Assembly: GCF_027580225.2 (NCBI RefSeq)
Contig: NC_073342.2
Coordinates: 14,705,001-14,769,000 of the forward strand
From: Misgurnus anguillicaudatus
Taxonomy: Eukaryota > Chordata > Actinopteri > Cypriniformes > Cobitidae
DNA: 64,000 bases
Direction: 5' to 3'
Shown here: positions 59,023 through 64,000 of the stretch, piece after piece
How the letters are laid out: the number at the start of each line of letters is the position of its first letter
How positions within the stretch are numbered: the first letter of the stretch is position 1
Notes under the pieces: model-generated
What the model saw: the letters and a program-made list of their open reading frames with translations, nothing else
What the model was told of the DNA's origin: nothing
Databases searched by the model: none
Position numbers and translations under genes: made by a program

Positions 59023-59093
59023 ATGGCACTTTAGCCGAGGACGCAGTGGACGGACACCAAGACTCCTCGGCACACGCGGAGAATTCCGAAGCG
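59023..59093 (+). CDS. akap13: akap13 coding exon (residues 1040-1063), last in the window
   Basis: Acceptor accccatgacag/ATGGCA; donor GAAGCG/gtgagt; phase 1 in, 0 out. It encodes DGTLAEDAVDGHQDSSAHAE followed by NSEA, acidic like the large exon. The 71-base exon has no strong family signature. It is supported by exact phase agreement with the preceding donor and two consensus splice sites. No further coding exon was seen between 59094 and 64000. Confidence 0.75.
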
Positions 59094-60410
59094 GTGAGTA
59101 GTTCTTGGCTTTAATCCTCAATCTGCCCCTCCAGTACATAAATCATTAACATTTTGGACCTCTCTGTATGATTCACACAGAGTTTGCCTCCAGCCATGCA
59201 AATTTCTCAGTGTATAAATTGAAAGATGGTTTCTACCTGACCTTCTGTCGTAAATCTGATTTAGCTCTCTGACGCAGGTTCGAGTAAAACTGCTGAACTG
59301 TGTCTAGTAGGGTCAAACCGGTAGATATGGGAACATTGGCATCCTACAGCTCACACATTTGTGTGCTGTCCTTTTCTCATGGAGGAAAGAATAGGTGACA
59401 TCATCTCCCAAAGTGTTTTTTTTCCAGTTGTGTGTCAGGGGGATGATTTCAGTGGTGAGAAAACCAAAGGGCGGAAGGTAGGATGTGATAGCACAGGCGT
59501 TTATATGGGCCAGAAGGAGTTATAAAGTGAGATATTCATCTTTGCTGAATAACAGAAGTTCTGCTTTGGGAGTAGCTGATTAGAGGGATCTTACGCACGG
59601 CTAACTTCAATCCCTCAGTTCTTTTATCTTCCTGTGGGAATCTGCATTGTTTTAGTTTCTTCCTGTGCTTCTCGGTTTGTTTTTTTGTAGCACCTGATAT
59701 AATCTTAAATAATATTTTGAGGGTAAAGGATGTGCAGGTGATATTCTGTGGTCGAAACTGAGAATCATGATGTCAAATTCAAGGGAAACATGCACACATC
59801 TTTTCTAGCGTCTTGGATCAGGCTGTAGCATACTGGAGCGGATGATAGATTTTTTTACATTTGTGCATTTGGCAGTCACTTGTAATGCATTCAATCTAAT
59901 TTATTAGTATGTTTGACACCATGATGTTTTGCACTGCTTGTAGCGCACTGGAGCTGAATGATAGATTTTTTTATGTTTATGCATTTGGGAGACACTTTTA
60001 TCCAAACTTGCCTGTAATGCATTCAAGCTATGTATCAGTATTTGGGATACTGATACATTGCTAATGCAATGCTCTCATTTGAGCAATATTTTACCTTATA
60101 TAAATTATATTATTAAGATATAAACATACTAATTTAAGGGGTCGCACACATATTAACTAATGGATATTTTTGCTTCCTGCTGACTTTTGTTATCAGGGTA
60201 GCTTTTCTTGTCTAGGTTGCCTTTGAAAATAGGCTACTTTTACACTTATCTGCAGTCTGGCATTCAGATCGCACCACAAAGCCATGTGTCTACATAGTCA
60301 GCATTTGAAAGAAATTACACTATGGAACATTTTATCTGAAGAGCCTCTTGAGATAAAACTAGAGGCCACATTCACAAAACATCTCTGCTTAAACGAACAG
60401 TGCTGATTTT
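59094..60410 (+). other. akap13 intron with SINE-tail scraps
   Basis: GCATTTGGCAGTCACTTGTAATGCATTC (about 59865-59893) and GCATTTGGGAGACACTTTTATCCAAAC (about 59980-60006), the latter continuing through ACATTGCTAATGCAATGCTC to about 60080, are two diverged - strand copies of the SINE tail and head in tandem. The rest shows no feature. Confidence 0.45.
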
Positions 60411-60418
60411 GCACTTAA

Positions 60419-60680
60419 AGGGATAGTTCACACAAAAAATGAAAATTCTGTCATTATTTACTCACTTTCAAGTTGTTCCAAACCTGTATGAAGTTCTTTG
60501 TTCTGCTGCATTTTTTTTAATAATGCTTGTAAACAAAAAGATCTGGGGCACCATTGACTTTCACAGTAGGAAAAAATAATACTATGAAAGTCAATCTTCA
60601 GACTTTTAAACACTTTTGGAACAACTTGGGAGGTAAGTAGATGATGACAGAATTTTCATTTCATTGGGTGGACTATCCCT
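60419..60680. mobile_element. TTAA-flanked MITE, 262 bp
   Basis: The ends AGGGATAGTTCACACAAAAA and TGGGTGGACTATCCCT are inverted, with ATGAAAATTCTGTCAT and ATGACAGAATTTTCAT inside both. TTAA flanks it (60415-60418 and 60681-60684). It is a very common type of repeat in fish introns. Confidence 0.88.
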
Positions 60681-60861
60681 TTAAAAACACAGCGAATATC
60701 AGTGCAAAGCAGGAAAACCTACCTGAATCTCTTTAAAAAAGAGCACAGATCGGCCCTCCTAATTTCATGGCTATGAATAACATGAGCCAAAAACGCTTGG
60801 TCTTCAGATTCTGTTGTCAGTTTTGGGAACTGCCAGGGAACACACATACTGGTAAAAATGT

Positions 60862-61162
60862 GGTCAGTGAAAAAAAAACGGTTTGGCTAGATGAGAAATA
60901 ATAAAACAACAACTTAAAAGCATGTTTTAAAAGCATGCATCAGGTTTATTTCAATGCACAGTGTATTTCTTAATTTTATGCAATAAATAATAAAATTTGC
61001 ACCATTTTTATGAAAGTTAAGACTGAATGGGCCTGAGAATGTCAAATGGTGTAACCGGCAATTGCACCAAAGAATAATAAATATTAAATATTTTATCCAC
61101 CTTGATGGCATGTAAGCGTTATCATAAAAAAATCATTTTAAAATAGCATTTTATTTATTATT

Positions 61163-61250
<88 letters not shown>

Positions 61251-61664
61251 AATAATAAATAAATGTAAATTTAAATGCGTTTTTGTAATATTTGTCCTGA
61301 CATATGCTGAAAACAGCTCTGTTTTCTAAATAATCTTTGACAAATGATGTAAAAAATACATGTAAGAAAATATCATATTACACTAAACTAGATGATTATA
61401 TTTTATTCCACATTTTTTATGAATATATTTATATTTTAATTTAAAGAAATACTTGTTACACCAATTGACACCGACCGGTTACACCACATTGACATTTTTG
61501 CAATTATCCCCCCAAATATTCTTTCAAAATGAAATAAAATATTTTAGACTTGGTCCTCAAAAAAGAGAATGTATGCAAGTAATCTGCAAATTTATTTTTA
61601 AATTTCAACCTTTTTACATTTAATTGAACCATACGGACACAAAATAATTAACGTCATGCACTGT
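60862..61664 (+). repeat. TIR-type repeat, copy 1 of 2, with a (TA)n expansion
   Basis: From GGTCAGTGAAAAAAAACGG to AATTAACGTCATG it matches 62772-63484 in the same orientation, sharing CACCATTTTTATGAAAGTTA, GACATATGCTGAA and CCGGTTACACCACATTGACA. The (TA)40 hairpin at 61149-61264 is the main difference between the copies. Terminal repeats are worn here. Confidence 0.8.
61149..61264. repeat. (TA)40 tract inside an inverted repeat
   Basis: Eighty bases of alternating TA (61167-61246) are flanked by TTTATTTATTATTAAATT and AATTTAATAATAAATAAA, which are exact reverse complements. The whole 116 bases could form one long cruciform. Confidence 0.95.
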
Positions 61665-61984
61665 GAAACGATTTGTTTCAAAATGCATAAATGTAAAAAC
61701 ATGGAAATTTGTGCAATAGCTATTTTTAAGCAATCAGACCATGATATATATAACAAAGTGGGCAAAGAAACCATTGGCTTGCACAAAAGCATCAGTACCA
61801 TATCTGTGGATAAGAATATCATAGAGACTTTAGGATATACTCTTGACTTGGGCCAGTAAGCAACCACCCAAAACACCCTAGCAATTACCTAGAACTGCCC
61901 ATCAACGCCCAAGTGGTGTGTTTTGGATCAGCACGCGTCACTCATGTTTTATTTAAAGAATCTAAACATCGTTATACATATATA

Positions 61985-62115
61985 TATTTTTTTTAATAGC
62001 ACAGTGCTTTAGCAGCAAAAAAGGTCACAGGTTCAAACCTAGGGAACATAAATGTTGATAAAAAGTGTATACATTGTTGGTTTGGATAAAGCGTCTGTAA
62101 AATGCATAAATGTAA
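61985..62115 (+). repeat. tRNA-headed SINE copy with tail
   Basis: It has the head AGCACAGTGCTTTAGCAGC, the B-box-like GGTTCAAACCTAGG (about 62030) and the family tail TTTGGATAAAGCGTCTGTAA followed by AATGCATAAATGTAAATG. It is one of the more complete copies. It lies between the two repeats at 60862 and 62769. Confidence 0.65.
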
Positions 62116-62768
62116 ATGCATTATTGTTTAAAATAAATTTAGCATTTGTGATTTTGGAGCTGGATTGTAAATAGTCAGTGTAAGAAGCCTTCCTTTAAAT
62201 GTGTTTTATTAATATATTCGTATTTGTTCTGTAAATAATTTACTTGACTGATCATTTGTGTTTTGCTCATTGATTCACAATGGCTTGTTCCTCACATGTC
62301 TCTTATCTCTGGATTTGGTTAATGAGTGGATTTGCTTAAGCAGATTGTGGAAGTAATTTGCATAAGCGGATGACCTTCAATGACGTAATTTCAGTGTAAA
62401 CAATAATAAAAGTGAGAGGCGTAAGATATGACAGTGGGTACACACTGTTCCATGCTCAAATAAAATATATGTAAACATTTAATATGTATGCATTTTTGAA
62501 TCATACTAAATTATACAAATTTATATATAATAAATATCAAATTTTTTACATATGGTTTATAAATATGCAAAAAATATTACAAGACAATTATACTTGGAAA
62601 AAGAATTAGACTCGTCAGTGGGATTGTGCATTAATGCATTTCTCATTTAACTTTATATTTTTATTTAAAAATGCAGATTGTTCACAGACTGTAAATTTAA
62701 AAGTTTTAAAAGATCTCAATGCAAGTTGAGAAATAATTTAAAGTATTACTGTAAGTCATATTTCTGTA
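62116..62768 (+). other. AT-rich spacer, no feature seen
   Basis: About 650 bases without an ORF or TIR pair. Confidence 0.3.
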
Positions 62769-63494
62769 GCCGGGTCAGTGACAAAAACGGTTTGGCAAGA
62801 TGAGAAATTCAAAAATCTTTAAAAAAAATTTGTTTTAAAAGCCTGCATCAGGTGTATTTCAATGCACATAGTGTATTTGTTAATTTTATGGAACAAAAAA
62901 ATACATTTGCACCATTTTTATGAAAGTTAAGACTGAATGGATCAGAAAATGTCAAATGGTATAACCGCCAATTGTGCCAAATAATAAAAAAAAATATTAA
63001 ATATATTATCCACCTTGATGGCATATAAGCATAATCATAAAAAAATCATTTTAAAATATCACGCGTAAATACATTTTATTAGTTATTATCATTTTAATGG
63101 GTTTTTGTAATATTTGTCCTGACATATGCTGAAGACAGCTCTGTTTTCTAAATAATATTTGACAAATTATGTAAAAATGTATGCAAAAAAAATCTTATTG
63201 CACTAAACGATGATTATATTTTATTCCAGATTTTTATGAATATATTTATATTTTCATTTTAAAAAAGTACTAGTTACACCAGTTGACACAGACCGGTTAC
63301 ACCACATTGACATTTCTGCAATTATCCCCCAAATATTCTTTCAAAATAAAATAAAACCTGAAATTTTAGACTTGGTCCTTAAAAAAGGGAATGTATTCAA
63401 GTAATCTGCAAATTTATTTTAAAATTTTAACCCTTTTACATTTAATTAAAACCATATGAACACAAAATAATTAACATCACGTCATTGACCCAGC
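62769..63494 (+). mobile_element. TIR-type repeat, copy 2 of 2
   Basis: Left end GCCGGGTCAGTGAC and right end GTCATTGACCCAGC are inverted repeats over 14 bp with two mismatches, so the family is a DNA transposon derivative. The interior has no ORF. GTAACCGC/CGGTTAC words occur in both halves. A TSD is not clear (TTTCTGTA and CCATGATA). Confidence 0.7.
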
Positions 63495-63499
63495 CCATG

Positions 63500-63612
63500 A
63501 TATACACCGTAAAAAGTACATATATAAAAGCTTTCATTTGTAAGGTGTTTTAAGTGTCACCAAATGAAGTAATTTGTTTAAGTAGATCCAACTTGCACTA
63601 TTTACAGTGTAG
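63500..63612. mobile_element. Short MITE, about 113 bp
   Basis: The ends TACACCGTAAAAAGT and CACTATTTACAGTGTA form imperfect inverted repeats ending in TA. It lies directly after the previous element. Its left half resembles 18536-18620. Confidence 0.55.
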
Positions 63613-64000
63613 ATGCTTTGTTAATTTCAGTAAATAAATAGCAGACTCTCTACACCATCATGTATTGTGTCTTGAGCTCTCTGGCTCCCTCTTCTGTTCT
63701 AATGTAAAATAACTACTTCCAGATGTGCACCGAGTTGTCTAGTCATGTCTACATGTGTGTTGGAGAGAAAAAGATGGGCAAGAAAGCAGAGACCGTGATC
63801 TCAGCAAAGCTATATTTTATGACTGTAGTCAAGCAACTCTTGTGTGCCTAATCTTTCTTCTGCTCCGTTACATATGAAAGACATTGTGAGAATCATGTCA
63901 CTCAAGTTGAATTTGAGGAACAAAGATCACACATACTAACAGGAATCGGTTGTTGAGTAAGTGTGTTGTTGAAGACACGAGTAAAGAGGATTGGTCTGAA
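63613..64000 (+). other. akap13 intron at the window edge
   Basis: No exon with splice sites and a continuing frame was found here; the gene continues to the right. Confidence 0.4.

Noticed and set aside
60862..63494. Long terminal repeats of a retrotransposon
   Set aside because: The direct repeats have no TG...CA ends, no primer-binding site and no gag-pol between them. Copy 2 has its own inverted ends, so they are two separate elements.
1..64000. CRISPR array, bacterial operon, rRNA or phage features
   Set aside because: None was seen; the spliced gene structure and transposon content are those of a vertebrate chromosome.

Overview
The window is vertebrate, most likely teleost and probably a cypriniform fish. 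It is AT-rich, dense in cut-and-paste DNA transposons and their miniature derivatives (hAT, Tc1, TTAA-flanked MITEs, foldback elements), and carries tRNA-headed SINE copies of a common fish type. The species cannot be named from the sequence alone.

The one gene identified with confidence is the 5' part of akap13 (AKAP-Lbc, a Rho guanine-nucleotide exchange factor and kinase-anchoring scaffold) on the + strand. Seven coding exons are placed by open frame, splice sites and continuous phase: 28001-28033 (ATG), 34685-34838, 39897-40199, 45177-45360, 52866-53052, 53589-55845 (one very large acidic exon) and 59023-59093. They join into 1063 codons without a stop, and the gene runs off the right edge. 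The catalytic DH-PH module and C-terminus are therefore not here. A GC-richer block ending in a consensus donor at 5180/5181 is a candidate 5' UTR exon and promoter area, which would make intron 1 about 22.8 kb.

Positions 1-2900 hold the last exons of another, unrecognised + strand gene or gene relic, whose intron was enlarged by two hAT elements inserted side by side. The rest is intron and intergenic DNA. Much of it resolves into mobile elements, for many of which both terminal inverted repeats and the target-site duplication (TSD) can be read.

hAT-type copies with readable TSDs lie at 873-1563, 1578-1959, 3664-4065, 10858-12166 (with a broken BED zinc finger and a nested element), 14096-14878, 20219-20670, 20847-21488, 42118-42535 and 50120-50725. 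Copies at 35263-36018 and 56495-58089 have degraded TSDs. Two dead Tc1 copies lie at about 15160-16024 and 24727-25252. A 9-bp-TSD element at 43427-44304 carries a broken RecQ-like helicase fragment. TTAA-flanked MITEs or hairpins lie at 12690, 33562, 48842 and 60419. A 2.3-kb foldback element spans 6705-9022.

I see no evidence of a new biological system. The most unusual items are the helicase-bearing element, the stacked transposon insertions (three hATs inside copies of one SINE family), and a pair of TIR-type repeats at the right end, one of which has grown an 80-bp (TA)n cruciform. All coordinates were read by eye; family names rest on motif recognition, not on database searches.
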